A stretch of DNA of 64,000 nucleotides from positions 806,001 through 870,000 of the forward strand of contig NZ_BJHV01000001.1 in the NCBI RefSeq assembly GCF_005405925.1, read 5' to 3'. The DNA is from Streptomyces antimycoticus. GTDB lineage: Bacteria; Actinomycetota; Actinomycetes; Streptomycetales; Streptomycetaceae. This document shows, piece after piece, positions 25,660 to 34,772 of the stretch; position 1 is the first letter of the stretch, and each line of letters begins with the position of its first letter. The position numbers were made by a program, and so were the translations under genes. Under the pieces are notes generated by a model. It was not told the DNA's origin. It did no database searches and saw only the letters and a program-made list of their open reading frames with translations.

Positions 25660-28530
25660 CTAGGTCATCTGGCGCCGCACCAGCTCGTGCAGCTTTCCGC
25701 CCGGGATGGCCATCAGCTCGGCCGGGGCGCCCTGCTCCACGATCCGGCCGTCCTCCATGACCAGTACGCGGTCGGCGTCCATGACGGTCGACAGCCGGTG
25801 CGCGATCACCAGCCGGCTGGCGTGAAGACGGCGGGTGCTGTCGATGACGATGCGCTGGGTCTCGTTGTCCAGGGCGCTGGTGGCCTCGTCGAAGAAGAGG
25901 ATGCGCGGACGGCGGATCAGGGCCTGGGCGATCATCAGCCGCTGCCGCTGGCCGCCGGAGATGGCGCCGCTGCCGGAGATCATGGTCTGGAGCCCCATGG
26001 GCATCTGGCGGATGTCCTCGGCCAGACCCGACAGTTCGGCCGCCTCCATGGCCTCCTCCGGGGTGAACGGCTCGGCGCCGCGGATGCAGTCGAGCACCGT
26101 GCCGCCCAGCGGGTGGGCGTTCTGGAGGACCACCCCGCACTGGCGGCGCACGGCCGCCTGGTCGAGGGCGGCGAGGTCCTGGCCGTCGTAGAGCACACTG
26201 CCGGACACCGGCCGTTCGAAGCCGATGAGCAACCGCAGCAGGGTCGACTTGCCGCAGCCGCTCGGGCCGACGACGGCCACGAATTCGCCCGGCCGGATCT
26301 CCAGTGAGACATCGTCGAGCACCAGCGGCCCGTCGTCACCGTAGCGGAAGGTGAGGTTTCTGGCGCGGAGGTCACCGGAGAGCGTCCCCGGCTGTGCGCT
26401 GCCGCCGCGGACCTCGGGCGGCTCGTCCAGGATCGGCTTGACCTGCTCGAACATGGGCAGCACCGCGACCACCGAGACCAGGGCGTTGGTGAGCTGTGTC
26501 AGGGAGGTGAGCAGCATGGTCACGGAGGTGTTGAAGGTCAGAAAGGCCCCCGCGGACATGCTGCCCCGCGCCGGACCGGCCAGCAGCATGAACACGGCGA
26601 GGGAGACCAGCGGAAGGTAGACGGCGTCCAGCACCTGGGTGAGGTTCTTGATGCGCCCGGTGCGCTGGTGCAGATCGCGGGAGTGGGCGAAGCCGCGGGC
26701 CCAGGCCGCGTAGGCGAAGTTCTCGGCCGCGGCGACGCGCAGCTTGGGCAGCCCGCGCAGGGTCTGGAACGCCTGGTTGTTGAGCTTGTTCTCGTTCTCC
26801 ACCAGCCGTCGCTGCCAGCGCACCTGCCACAGCCCCATCCCGAGGAAGACCCCGGAGACCACCAGCAGTACGGCGATCACCGCGAGCCCCAGGGAGGCGC
26901 TGTAGTACAGCAGCAGGGCGAGGTTCATGGCGCCCACGGTGCCGGCCTGGAGGACCGTCGGGGCGATCCCGGACAGCACTCGGCGCATGGTGCTGATGCC
27001 CATGGCCGCGCTGGCCAGCTCTCCGGTGGAGCGCTGGGCGAAGAAGGTGGTGGGCAGCCGCAGCAGCCGGTCCCACACCGCGGGCTGGAGGGTGGACTCC
27101 AGCCGCCCCTCGAGACGCAGCAGGGTCAGGTTCTGCAGCAGCATGAAGGCGGCCGCGACGACGCTGGAGACGATCAGGGCCAGGGAGATCTGGACGATGG
27201 GGCTCTTCTCGGCGCGGGGTACGAAGCCGCCCAGCACCTGACCGGTGGCGAGCGGCACCAACGCGCCGAGCGCCACCGTCACCAGCCCGGCGATCAGGAG
27301 GTTGCGGACGTCCCCGGCGGCGCCGCGCACGCTGAAGCGCATCAGCCGCCACATCGTCATCGGCCGGTCGGGCAGCGGACGGTAGAACATCACGGCCCGC
27401 GGCTCGAACTCCTCCGCGTTGCCCCCGCCGACGCGGATCCGCAGGCCGGAGGCGGGGTTGATCGCCTCGTACCGGCCGCGCCGCCACAGCAGCGCCACCG
27501 GGGCCCCGGACTTGGCGCGGTAGCCCACCAGCGGTCCGGCGTCCTCCCGCCACCAGCCGCCCTCCAGCCGGACGCCGCGGGTGCGGATCCGGGCGTGGGC
27601 GGCGATGCGCTCCACCGGGTCCGTACGGTCGTCGGTGGCGCGGCCTCGCGGCGGCTCGGGCAGGGTGATCCCGGCGGCCTCGGCCACCCGGCGGCACACC
27701 GCGTGCACGGCGTCGTCGGTGCTCTCCTCCGACGGCCGCCGCTCCCGCCGCTGCCCTCCGATGGAGGCGATCAGCGCCTGGTCGGCGCGGGTGCGCACGG
27801 CCTCACCGGCCCGGATGCCCGCCGCGGTGCGGTCCGCGTGGGCCCGCTCCATGGTCTCGATCCAGCGGTCCACGGCGGTGCCGAGGCGGTACTGCTGATT
27901 GACCATCCGCTGCCACAGCGCGCCGTCGATCAGCAGGTCACCGGCGGCCTGGGCGCTGTACTCGGCGCCGTAGCGGACACTGCCGGGCGGCACCGGCAGC
28001 CAGAGCAGGTCCTCGTCGGCCGCCTCCGTCTCGGGCGCGGCCCCGCCGTCCAGCGGGGCCTGGAAGAGGACGCCGAGGCTGCGGCTCACCCCGAGCGCCA
28101 CGGCGTGCTCCAGCGGGGTGGGCGGGGTGTCCTGGAATCCGCCGTCGTAGGTGCCGTATGGGTCGTGGGCCTGGCCCGTGCCGTACGTGTCGTACGCCTC
28201 AGGGCGGTACAGCTCGCGCAGCGGGATGCGGCGCACCAGGCAGTCCTGCGAGGGCCGGCCCAGCAGGGTGTGGCGTGGTCCCTCGACCGGGCCCGGGAGC
28301 GCGGCGCCCGTCTCCAGCCGGCCGAGGAAGTGCCACTGCCCCTCCTCGGCGGCGTCGACCGCGAACAGGTCCAGGGCCCCGCCGACGACGAGCCAGAGCA
28401 CCTGCGGGCCCTCCAGCGGGAGGCTGCGCAGCCCGGCGCAGTCGACGGGCGTGCCGAGGGCGCCCAGCGCCTGGACCACCGCGTCGCCGCCGTCCGCGGC
28501 CACCGCCGCGGCCGGGTGAACGGACGCCAT
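25660..28530 (-). CDS. NHLM-type ABC transporter with N-terminal cNMP-binding-like domain
   Basis: A 956-residue transporter. The first 130 or so residues resemble a degenerate cyclic-nucleotide-binding fold. A long linker leads to a membrane domain of about six helices, and the ATPase follows: Walker A GPSGCGKST, signature ISGGQRQRL, Walker B RILFFDEATSALD. This layout matches the ATP-binding partner of NHLM bacteriocin export systems. It follows the peptidase transporter by a single base and so is co-translated. The two probably act as a heterodimer exporting the peptide encoded at 31722-31940. Confidence 0.9.
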   Translation of the reverse strand: MASVHPAAAVAADGGDAVVQALGALGTPVDCAGLRSLPLEGPQVLWLVVGGALDLFAVDAAEEGQWHFLGRLETGAALPGPVEGPRHTLLGRPSQDCLVRRIPLRELYRPEAYDTYGTGQAHDPYGTYDGGFQDTPPTPLEHAVALGVSRSLGVLFQAPLDGGAAPETEAADEDLLWLPVPPGSVRYGAEYSAQAAGDLLIDGALWQRMVNQQYRLGTAVDRWIETMERAHADRTAAGIRAGEAVRTRADQALIASIGGQRRERRPSEESTDDAVHAVCRRVAEAAGITLPEPPRGRATDDRTDPVERIAAHARIRTRGVRLEGGWWREDAGPLVGYRAKSGAPVALLWRRGRYEAINPASGLRIRVGGGNAEEFEPRAVMFYRPLPDRPMTMWRLMRFSVRGAAGDVRNLLIAGLVTVALGALVPLATGQVLGGFVPRAEKSPIVQISLALIVSSVVAAAFMLLQNLTLLRLEGRLESTLQPAVWDRLLRLPTTFFAQRSTGELASAAMGISTMRRVLSGIAPTVLQAGTVGAMNLALLLYYSASLGLAVIAVLLVVSGVFLGMGLWQVRWQRRLVENENKLNNQAFQTLRGLPKLRVAAAENFAYAAWARGFAHSRDLHQRTGRIKNLTQVLDAVYLPLVSLAVFMLLAGPARGSMSAGAFLTFNTSVTMLLTSLTQLTNALVSVVAVLPMFEQVKPILDEPPEVRGGSAQPGTLSGDLRARNLTFRYGDDGPLVLDDVSLEIRPGEFVAVVGPSGCGKSTLLRLLIGFERPVSGSVLYDGQDLAALDQAAVRRQCGVVLQNAHPLGGTVLDCIRGAEPFTPEEAMEAAELSGLAEDIRQMPMGLQTMISGSGAISGGQRQRLMIAQALIRRPRILFFDEATSALDNETQRIVIDSTRRLHASRLVIAHRLSTVMDADRVLVMEDGRIVEQGAPAELMAIPGGKLHELVRRQMT

Positions 28531-28531
28531 G

Positions 28532-30814
28532 TCAGTGCTCCTTCATCAGCTCGGCGTACGGGCCTCCGGCGGCGGCGAGGTCCTCGTGGCGTCCGCGTTC
28601 GACGACCGCGCCGCGGTTCAGGACGAGGATCTCGTCGCTGTCCCGCACGGTGCTGAGCCGGTGGGCGATCACCACACACGCACAGCCGCGGCGGCGCAGG
28701 TTGTCCATCACGATCTGCTCGGTGCGCGCGTCCAGGGCGCTGGTGACCTCGTCCAGGACCAGCACGCTGGGGCGGCGCACCAGGGCGCGGGCGATCTCCA
28801 GCCGCTGTCGCTGGCCGCCGGAGAAGTTGCGGCCGTCCTGCTCCACCCGGCAGTGGATCCCCTCGGGGCGCCGGGTGATCACATCGTCGTAGAGCGCGGC
28901 GTCCCGCAGGGCCTCGACCACCGCCTCGTCCGGGATCGACGGGTCCCACAGCGCCACGTTGTCCCGCACCGTGCCCTCGAACAGGAAGACGTCCTGGTCG
29001 ACGAAGGAGACGGAGGCGGCCAGCGCACCGCGGGGGATGTCCTCCAGGCGCTGTCCGTCGATGCGGATCACCCCCTCCCAGGGGGCATAGAGGCCGGAGA
29101 CGAGCCGGGAGACGGTGGACTTGCCGCTGCCGGAGGCGCCGACCAGCGCCACCTGGCGGCCGGGGCCGACGGACAGCGAGAAGTCGCGCAGCAGCGGTTC
29201 GTCCAGCGGGCTGTAGCCGAAGGTGATGTTCTCCAGTGTCACCTGCCCAGTCAGCCGGCGGGTGTCCTCGCGCGGCTCGTCGCGGGTGTAGAGGGAGTCC
29301 ACCGGGAAGTTCTCCACGTCCTTGAGCCGGGTCACATCGGCGGAGAAGTCCTGGATGCGTCCGGCCACTCCGTTGAGCCGGGTGATGGGCGCGGTGAAGC
29401 GGGTCACCAGTGCCTGGAAGGCCACCAGCAGACCGATGGAGATATGGCCCTCGACGGCCCGCAGCCCGCCGATCCAGAGGATGAGGGCGCTGTTGAGCGT
29501 GGCGAGGGTGGGGGCGACCACGGCCAGTACGGCGCTCGGGACGCCGAGGCGCTGCTGCTCCTCCAGGGTGATGGCGTGCTGTCCGGCCCAGCGGCGGAAG
29601 TAGCCGGTCTCCCCGCCGGTGGCCTTCACCGTCTCGATGAGCTGGAGACCGGTGTACGAGGTGGTGGTCAGCCGCGCGGTGTCGGCCCGCAGCTTCTGGG
29701 TCCTGGTGGCCCGCAGCCGCACCACCACCCGTATCGCCACCACGTTGAGCAGCGCCAACCCGACGCCGACACCGGTGAGTTGGGGGTCGTAGGTCCACAG
29801 CAAAAAGGCGTAGAGCACCACGACGATCCCGTCGACGGCCGCGGCGGCCAGATCGCGGGCGAGGGTTTCGGCGACGGTGTCGTTGGAGCGCAGCCGCTGG
29901 ACCAGGTCGGCCGGGCTGCGCTGGGCGAAGAAGGTGACGGGCAGCCGCAGCAGATGCCGCAGGAACCGCGCGCTGCTGAGGGTGGAGGAGATGATGCGTC
30001 CGCGCAGCAGGTTCGCCTGCTGGACGCCGGTCAGCACGGCGGTGAGCACCACCGCCACGGCCATGGACGCGAACAGCGGTTCCAGCGTCGAGTCCTGGCC
30101 GCCGATCAGGAAGGTGTCGATGAAGGTGCGGCTGAGCGCCGGGACCGCGGCCCCCACCGCCACCAGCAGCAGGCTGGCCAGCAGCGAGGCCAGCAGGGTG
30201 CCGGTGGTGCCGCGCATGCGCGGCGGCAGGGCGCCCAGCACCCCGGGACGGCGCCCGCCCCGGCGGAAGGACTCCTCGGGTTCGAGGACCAGGACCACAC
30301 CGGTGAAGCTGGTGTCGAACTCCTCGACGGGGACGAAACGGCGCCCCTTGTCGGGGTCGTTGATGTGGACGCCGCGCTTGCCGAACCGCCGTCCCATGCC
30401 GTCGTAGACGACGTAGTGGTTGAACTCCCAGAACAGGATCGCCGGGGCCCGGACCTCCGCGAGGGCCTCGGGCTCCATCTGCATGCCCTTGGCGCGCAGG
30501 CCATAGCTCCGGGCGGCCTTGAGCAGATTGCTGGCGCGCGATCCATCCCGGGAGACACCGCAGGCGATCCGCAGCTCTTCCAGCGGCACATGGCGCCCGT
30601 AGTGGGCGAGCACCATGGCGAGCGACGCCGCACCGCACTCCAGGGCCTCCATCTGGAGCACGGTGGGGGTGCGCACGGTCCGGCGCCGAGTCTTCCTCGG
30701 CCCGGCCCCGCCGCGTGGCGCGCGGCGCCGTCCGCGGGTCGGCTGGGGGCGGCGCGCTCCGCTGCTTCCGGCGGGTGCGGGCCGGGGCGGGCCGCCCTGG
30801 TTCGTCGCGGTCAC
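28532..30814 (-). CDS. NHLM-type peptidase-containing ABC transporter (C39)
   Basis: A 760-residue bacteriocin-type exporter. The N-terminal C39 peptidase has the catalytic Cys in QMEALECGAASLAMVL, the His in NHYVVYDG and the Asp in HINDPDKGRR. Six membrane segments and an ATPase follow (GASGSGKST, FSGGQRQRLEIARAL, VLVLDEVTSALD). C39 domains cut leaders after Gly-Gly, which is exactly what the nearby precursor offers. I use the GTG at 30814, which overlaps the HlyD stop as GTGA; a TTG at 30826 lies upstream in frame. Confidence 0.94.
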   Translation of the reverse strand: MTATNQGGPPRPAPAGSSGARRPQPTRGRRRAPRGGAGPRKTRRRTVRTPTVLQMEALECGAASLAMVLAHYGRHVPLEELRIACGVSRDGSRASNLLKAARSYGLRAKGMQMEPEALAEVRAPAILFWEFNHYVVYDGMGRRFGKRGVHINDPDKGRRFVPVEEFDTSFTGVVLVLEPEESFRRGGRRPGVLGALPPRMRGTTGTLLASLLASLLLVAVGAAVPALSRTFIDTFLIGGQDSTLEPLFASMAVAVVLTAVLTGVQQANLLRGRIISSTLSSARFLRHLLRLPVTFFAQRSPADLVQRLRSNDTVAETLARDLAAAAVDGIVVVLYAFLLWTYDPQLTGVGVGLALLNVVAIRVVVRLRATRTQKLRADTARLTTTSYTGLQLIETVKATGGETGYFRRWAGQHAITLEEQQRLGVPSAVLAVVAPTLATLNSALILWIGGLRAVEGHISIGLLVAFQALVTRFTAPITRLNGVAGRIQDFSADVTRLKDVENFPVDSLYTRDEPREDTRRLTGQVTLENITFGYSPLDEPLLRDFSLSVGPGRQVALVGASGSGKSTVSRLVSGLYAPWEGVIRIDGQRLEDIPRGALAASVSFVDQDVFLFEGTVRDNVALWDPSIPDEAVVEALRDAALYDDVITRRPEGIHCRVEQDGRNFSGGQRQRLEIARALVRRPSVLVLDEVTSALDARTEQIVMDNLRRRGCACVVIAHRLSTVRDSDEILVLNRGAVVERGRHEDLAAAGGPYAELMKEH

Positions 30815-31617
30815 GGGAGCAGCCAATCGCTGGGATGTTGGTCGGCCAGGTGGACGGTGCCGCTGGTCAGGGTCATGGAGCCGAGGGCGAACGGCGGGCC
30901 CTCGGGGGACGACCAGCGGTAGCCGGAGCGGGTGCCGGAGCTGCGCTCAAGGCGCACCTGGACGGCGACCGGCGGGCCGTGTTTCGAGAACTCCTCGCCC
31001 AGTTGCTCGCTGCCGAGGTACGAGCCGATCTGCTGGCTCGACTGGGCGGTCCGGCCGACGGCCCGCACTTCACCGCGGAGCACACCGTAGGTCTGCGTCG
31101 GCGCGGACTGCACACTGAGGTCGACCGACGCGCCCGGCCGCACCGAGGCCGCCCGGTCCGCGGGGATGTACAGGGTCGCGACCAGGGGATCGTCGGAGTG
31201 GCCGACCCGCTCCACGGAGGCGACGTTGGCGCCGGTGTTCAGCACGGAGCCGATCGAGGCGGTGAGGGTGGTGAGCCGGCCGCCCGCGATGGTGCGCACG
31301 ACCTCGGTGCCACCGGTGGTGCGGACCTTCAGCAGCGGTGCGCCCGCCGGGAGGGTGCTGCCCTCCTGGGCGAGGACGGAGGTCACCTGACCGGCGATCG
31401 GGCTCTGCAGCACATAGCTGCCCTGGCCGTGGGTGAGGATCCCGGTGGCATCGAGGGTGTTGGACACGGTGCCGGTGACGGCCCATACGGCGGCACCGGC
31501 CATGACCGCCATCGTGACCGCCAGCGCCAGCCATCCCTGGGGGCGGGCGTAGCGCACCGGCAGGTCGATGTCCTCTGCCGACTGCAGCTTGGAGAGGGCC
31601 TGCTGGCGGAACTGCAC
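30811..31617 (-). CDS. NHLM secretion-system HlyD-like membrane subunit
   Basis: A 268-residue protein with one membrane helix near residue 30-50 (GWLALAVTMAVMAGAAVWAV) and an outer beta-rich part. LQSPIAGQVTSVLAQEGSTLPAGAPLLKV is the lipoyl/barrel-sandwich hybrid motif of HlyD-type adaptors. It is short for the family. It starts at GTG 31617 behind GAGGAAAG, follows the precursor gene by about 100 bases and overlaps the peptidase transporter. Together the three make a complete exporter. Confidence 0.9.
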   Translation of the reverse strand: MQFRQQALSKLQSAEDIDLPVRYARPQGWLALAVTMAVMAGAAVWAVTGTVSNTLDATGILTHGQGSYVLQSPIAGQVTSVLAQEGSTLPAGAPLLKVRTTGGTEVVRTIAGGRLTTLTASIGSVLNTGANVASVERVGHSDDPLVATLYIPADRAASVRPGASVDLSVQSAPTQTYGVLRGEVRAVGRTAQSSQQIGSYLGSEQLGEEFSKHGPPVAVQVRLERSSGTRSGYRWSSPEGPPFALGSMTLTSGTVHLADQHPSDWLLP

Positions 31618-31721
31618 GAAAGTCTTTCCTCAGCCGCGAAGGGAGTGATCAAAGGGGGCCGCGGACCGCCGAGTGCCCCGGACCAGGCAGGCCCGGGGCA
31701 CAGGGGAGCGGTAAATCAGCC

Positions 31722-31940
31722 TCAGAGGGTGCCGACGACCCCACCGACGATGCCGGTGGTGTTCAGGCCGGTGAGGCCGTCAACCGTGCCGGTCACGGTG
31801 CCGAGGGCGCCGGTCACCGGGCCGGTGACGGAGTCGACGGTGCCGAGGACGTCGCCCACGGGGCTGGCGATCCCGCCCGCCACGTTGTCCAGCTCGGCGT
31901 CGGAGATCTCCTGGGTCGCGACCTTGGGCGCGTTGTTCAT
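31722..31940 (-). CDS. Double-glycine leader peptide precursor (NHLM cargo)
   Basis: A 72-residue peptide. Leader residues 1-23 end in SDAELDNVAGG, a textbook double-glycine site (ELxxVAGG) for the C39 peptidase next door. The 49-residue core has no Cys, Lys, Arg, Trp or His and is built from Gly, Val, Thr, Leu, Ser and Asp, with a quasi-repeat of the form GTV-T/D-G. AAGGGAG precedes the ATG. No lanthionine synthetase, cyclodehydratase, radical-SAM enzyme or nitrile-hydratase-like leader is in the window, so the mature product may be unmodified. Its low charge and Gly/Val pattern recall membrane-active or self-assembling peptides; that is inference. Confidence 0.88.
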   Translation of the reverse strand: MNNAPKVATQEISDAELDNVAGGIASPVGDVLGTVDSVTGPVTGALGTVTGTVDGLTGLNTTGIVGGVVGTL

Positions 31941-32237
31941 TGTTGCGTCTCCCTTGGGTGAACGTCTCGTTGAGCTTGCAACAGCGCACGGGAGCCGAGG
32001 GGAATCAGCTCCCGCGGCATGGACACGGGATGCCCGGAGAACACCGGGCTCCGTGAAATGCCTGAGCGCGGAAGGGATGTAACCACGGGGCCCGCCACGC
32101 GGCGAATCGCCCACGGTCCGGAACCGGGCATTCCGCCACTTTCAGATCACACGGCGGACACACCCGCGCACGTCATCGACGTCGTTCCCTCACAGAATGG
32201 CCACCGACCTCACGTGGCATGGCATCCCTCGGGCCAT

Positions 32238-32251
32238 ATGACGCGCGTCAT
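32238..32251. promoter_or_regulatory. Perfect 14-bp palindrome upstream of the peptide operon
   Basis: ATGACGCGCGTCAT is fully self-complementary and lies about 300 bases upstream of the precursor start. Operator-like, but no regulator gene is adjacent. Confidence 0.45.
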
Positions 32252-32300
32252 TTCGGGTCGGACCGCCAGCGCCGGGGCCGAGGTGGCGCATGAGTCCGGT

Positions 32301-32332
32301 GGCACACATGGCGTCTGTGTAACACGTGTGCC
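32301..32332. promoter_or_regulatory. 10-bp-arm inverted repeat upstream of the peptide operon
   Basis: GGCACACATG and CACGTGTGCC pair at 9 of 10 positions with a 12-base spacer. It lies between the peptide operon and the reductase gene. Confidence 0.4.
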
Positions 32333-32404
32333 GATCACTTGAAGACCGGGCGAACAAGGTCGCATGCGAGGGCGCGATGGCACGGGAATACGACATGTGC
32401 GACT

Positions 32405-33433
32405 TCAGACCGCCCGGCCCTCCTCCGGCACCACCTCGCCGTCCGGCACCGGTCCGGGTGCGGTGCCGTCGCCGAACGGGCGCCCGCCCAGCTCCTCACG
32501 GTGATGCGGGGTCAGCCAGCCGGAGAGATCGGGGCCGAGCGGAACGATGCCGGTGGGGTTGATGTTGGTGTGCACCCGGTAGTAGTGGCGCTTGATGTGG
32601 TCGAAGTCGACGGTGTCCCCGAAGCCCGGTGTCTGGAAGAGGTCACGGACGTAGGCCCACAGCACCGGATCCTCGCTGAGCTTGTTGCGGTTGCACTTGA
32701 AGTGGCCGTGGTACACGGCGTCGAAGCGGACCAGCGTGGCAAACAGCCGGATATCGGCCTCGGTGATGGTGTCGCCGACCAGATAGCGGCGCGTGGACAG
32801 GCGCTCGGACAGCTCGTCGAGGCGGGCGAAGAGACGTCGGTACGCATCGTCGTAGGTGTTCTGGTGCTCGGCGAAGCCCGCCCGGTACACACCGTTGTTC
32901 ACATCGCGGTAGATCCCCTCCGCCACCTCGTCGATCTCGTCGCGGTGCTCCTCGGGGTACAGATCCGGGGCACCCTCGCGCTGGAGGGCGGTCCATTCGG
33001 TGGCGAGGTCCACGGTGATCCGGTGGAAGTCGTTGGTGACCAGCACTCCGCTGGGGACGTCCACGACCGCGGGCACGCTCACCCCGCCCGGATATCCGGT
33101 CTCGCGGGCGTCGTACGCCTCACTGAGGAAGGCGATGCCCAGCACCGGGTCCCGGTCCCCCGGGTCCAGGGTGAAGCGCCAGCTGCGCTCGTCCTGGATG
33201 GGATCGGTGATGGCCAGCGAGAGCGCCGACTCCAGGCCGAGCAGCCGCCGTGAGATCAGCGCCCGGCTCGCCCACGGGCAGGCCCGGCTGGCCACCAGCC
33301 GATAGCGCCCGGCCTCCACCGGCCAGCCGTCCCGGCCGTCGGCGGTGATCCGGTCGGCGAAGTGCGGCCCGGATCGGCGGAATTCCTTGCGCTCGCTGGG
33401 TGTCTCCTGGTCAGTGGTGTTCAACGGGACCAC
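32405..33433 (-). CDS. Glutathionyl-hydroquinone reductase (Xi-class GST-like)
   Basis: A 342-residue Xi-class glutathione-transferase-like protein. The N-terminal thioredoxin-fold active site is SRACPWASR, with the catalytic Cys. The helical half has ITEADIRLFATLVRFDAVYHGHFKCN, the strongest family signature, then RDLFQTPGF and HYYRVHTNINPTGIVPLGP. Actinomycetes use mycothiol rather than glutathione, so the reductant here may be mycothiol. It starts at GTG 33433 behind GGAAGGTGG. It stands alone. Confidence 0.93.
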   Translation of the reverse strand: MVPLNTTDQETPSERKEFRRSGPHFADRITADGRDGWPVEAGRYRLVASRACPWASRALISRRLLGLESALSLAITDPIQDERSWRFTLDPGDRDPVLGIAFLSEAYDARETGYPGGVSVPAVVDVPSGVLVTNDFHRITVDLATEWTALQREGAPDLYPEEHRDEIDEVAEGIYRDVNNGVYRAGFAEHQNTYDDAYRRLFARLDELSERLSTRRYLVGDTITEADIRLFATLVRFDAVYHGHFKCNRNKLSEDPVLWAYVRDLFQTPGFGDTVDFDHIKRHYYRVHTNINPTGIVPLGPDLSGWLTPHHREELGGRPFGDGTAPGPVPDGEVVPEEGRAV

Positions 33434-33635
33434 CTACCACCTTCCGAAGCGGGAACCGTCGTGAACGGTCCGTGTCACGGGTCGTCCTCCGAGGCGTGTG
33501 CGCCACGGGTGACACCTACTCGGTTCCACGCCCCGGGAAGGGGTATTCCTCACCGATCGGACAGGGCGGCGCTACGGGGGCGCAGGCGCACCAGCGTTCA
33601 AGACCGGAGGCCGGGCCGGGGGCCAGGGTCGGGGC

Positions 33636-34595
33636 ATGCCTGAGAACAAGGGCTGGAAGAGCCCGTATCTCCTGCTCACCATCACCATGCTGCTGTGGGG
33701 CAGCGCCTTCTCCAGCTCCAAGTCGGTGGTCGCCCAGATGCCGCACACCGTGGCGGCGCTGCTGCGCTTCGGCGGCGGGGCGGTCGCCCTGCTGACGGCC
33801 GTGGCACTCTTCGGCAGACCGGCCGCCCCGGCTTCCGTGCGCGATGGCGGGCGAGCCGCGCTCGCGGGCCTGCTGGGGGTGTTCGCCTACAACGGCTTCT
33901 TCTTCTGGGGGCTGTCGCTGGCGCCCTCGCTCGACGCGGGAATCCTCATCCCCGTCCTGAGCCCGGTGCTCACCAGCGCCTTTCTCCTGGTCACCGGCCG
34001 TGACCGGCCCTCCGGCGCACGGCTGGCGGGGCTCGCGCTCGGGCTCGCCGGGGCGGTGGTGTTCTTCTTCGGCGCGGGCGGCAGCGCGCACGGCGGCGCC
34101 ACCCGGCTGTCGGGCGATCTGCTCTATCTGCTCAGCGCGGTGTGCTGGGCCGCGTACACGCTCATCGGGCCCCGGGTGCTGGCCGGTGTCGATCCGCTGC
34201 GCGCCACGACCTACGCGACATGTGCGGGGGCGGTGCTGCTGGCGGCAGTCGCCGCACCCGATCTCGGCGAGACGCACTGGAGCGGGCTACCGGCCGGCCT
34301 CTGGCTGAACGTGGTGTTCCTCGCCATCGGCCCGGCCGCCGTCGCCAATCTCCTCTACTACCGGGGAGTGGGCGCGGTGGGGCCCGCGTCCGCGTCCTTG
34401 ATGATGTTCATGGTCCCGGTGATCAACACCGGGTGCGCCATGCTCTTCCTGGGCGAGTCCTTCGGCGGCCTGCAGGCACTGGGCGCCCTGGTGCTGCTCT
34501 CGGGTGCGGTGCTCGCCGTCACCCGGGGACGTGGACCGGCACGCCCCCGAGTCGGCACCGCGCCCACCGCGGGAAAGAAGCCCTCGGAGCTGTGA
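33636..34595 (+). CDS. EamA/DMT-family transporter
   Basis: A 319-residue membrane protein with ten hydrophobic segments in two EamA repeats. Repeat one starts LLLTITMLLWGSAFSSSK and has the helix pair ending FFWGLSLAPSLDAGILIPVLSPVL; repeat two starts LSGDLLYLLSAVCWAAYTLIG and ends VGPASASLMMFMVPVINTGCAMLFLGESF. These exporters move amino acids or other metabolites; the substrate cannot be read from sequence. Confidence 0.92.
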   Translation: MPENKGWKSPYLLLTITMLLWGSAFSSSKSVVAQMPHTVAALLRFGGGAVALLTAVALFGRPAAPASVRDGGRAALAGLLGVFAYNGFFFWGLSLAPSLDAGILIPVLSPVLTSAFLLVTGRDRPSGARLAGLALGLAGAVVFFFGAGGSAHGGATRLSGDLLYLLSAVCWAAYTLIGPRVLAGVDPLRATTYATCAGAVLLAAVAAPDLGETHWSGLPAGLWLNVVFLAIGPAAVANLLYYRGVGAVGPASASLMMFMVPVINTGCAMLFLGESFGGLQALGALVLLSGAVLAVTRGRGPARPRVGTAPTAGKKPSEL

Positions 34596-34726
34596 GCACC
34601 GTACGGCGCCGGCCTGCATCACTCCCCTCGTGGTGATACAGACCGGCGTCACGCTGGGAGGCGGAGCTTCGTTCCCGCGCTGCGCGGCAGGAGTGACGGT
34701 AAAGCGGATCACCGGGGTGGGCAACG

Positions 34727-34771
34727 GTGCACGGTGCGCATCGCGCGGCTGTGATATGTGCACGGTGCGCA
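34727..34771. repeat. 14-bp direct repeat near the regulator's 3' end
   Basis: GTGCACGGTGCGCA occurs at 34727-34740 and again at 34758-34771, between two convergent genes. Function unknown; otherwise nothing is visible in 34596-34772. Confidence 0.6.
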
Positions 34772-34772
34772 G

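Larger units (their letters stand above)
31941..32404 (-). promoter_or_regulatory. 464-base gene-free region upstream of the peptide locus
   Basis: No gene is visible. It holds two palindromic sites (32238-32251 and 32301-32332, listed separately) and, close to the precursor start, a small hairpin with 7-bp arms CGGGAGC/GCTCCCG (31989-31995 and 32008-32014). The length suggests regulated transcription of the peptide operon. I could not pick a confident promoter. Confidence 0.5.

Noticed and set aside
28529..30922. Long plus-strand open frame of about 800 codons opposite the NHLM transporter
   Set aside because: It is the antisense shadow of a clear C39 transporter; composition is Gly/Ala/Arg/His-rich with no motifs. 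GC-rich DNA keeps opposite frames open.
31722..31940. Lanthipeptide interpretation of the precursor
   Set aside because: The core has no Cys and no LanM/LanB/LanC gene is in the window.
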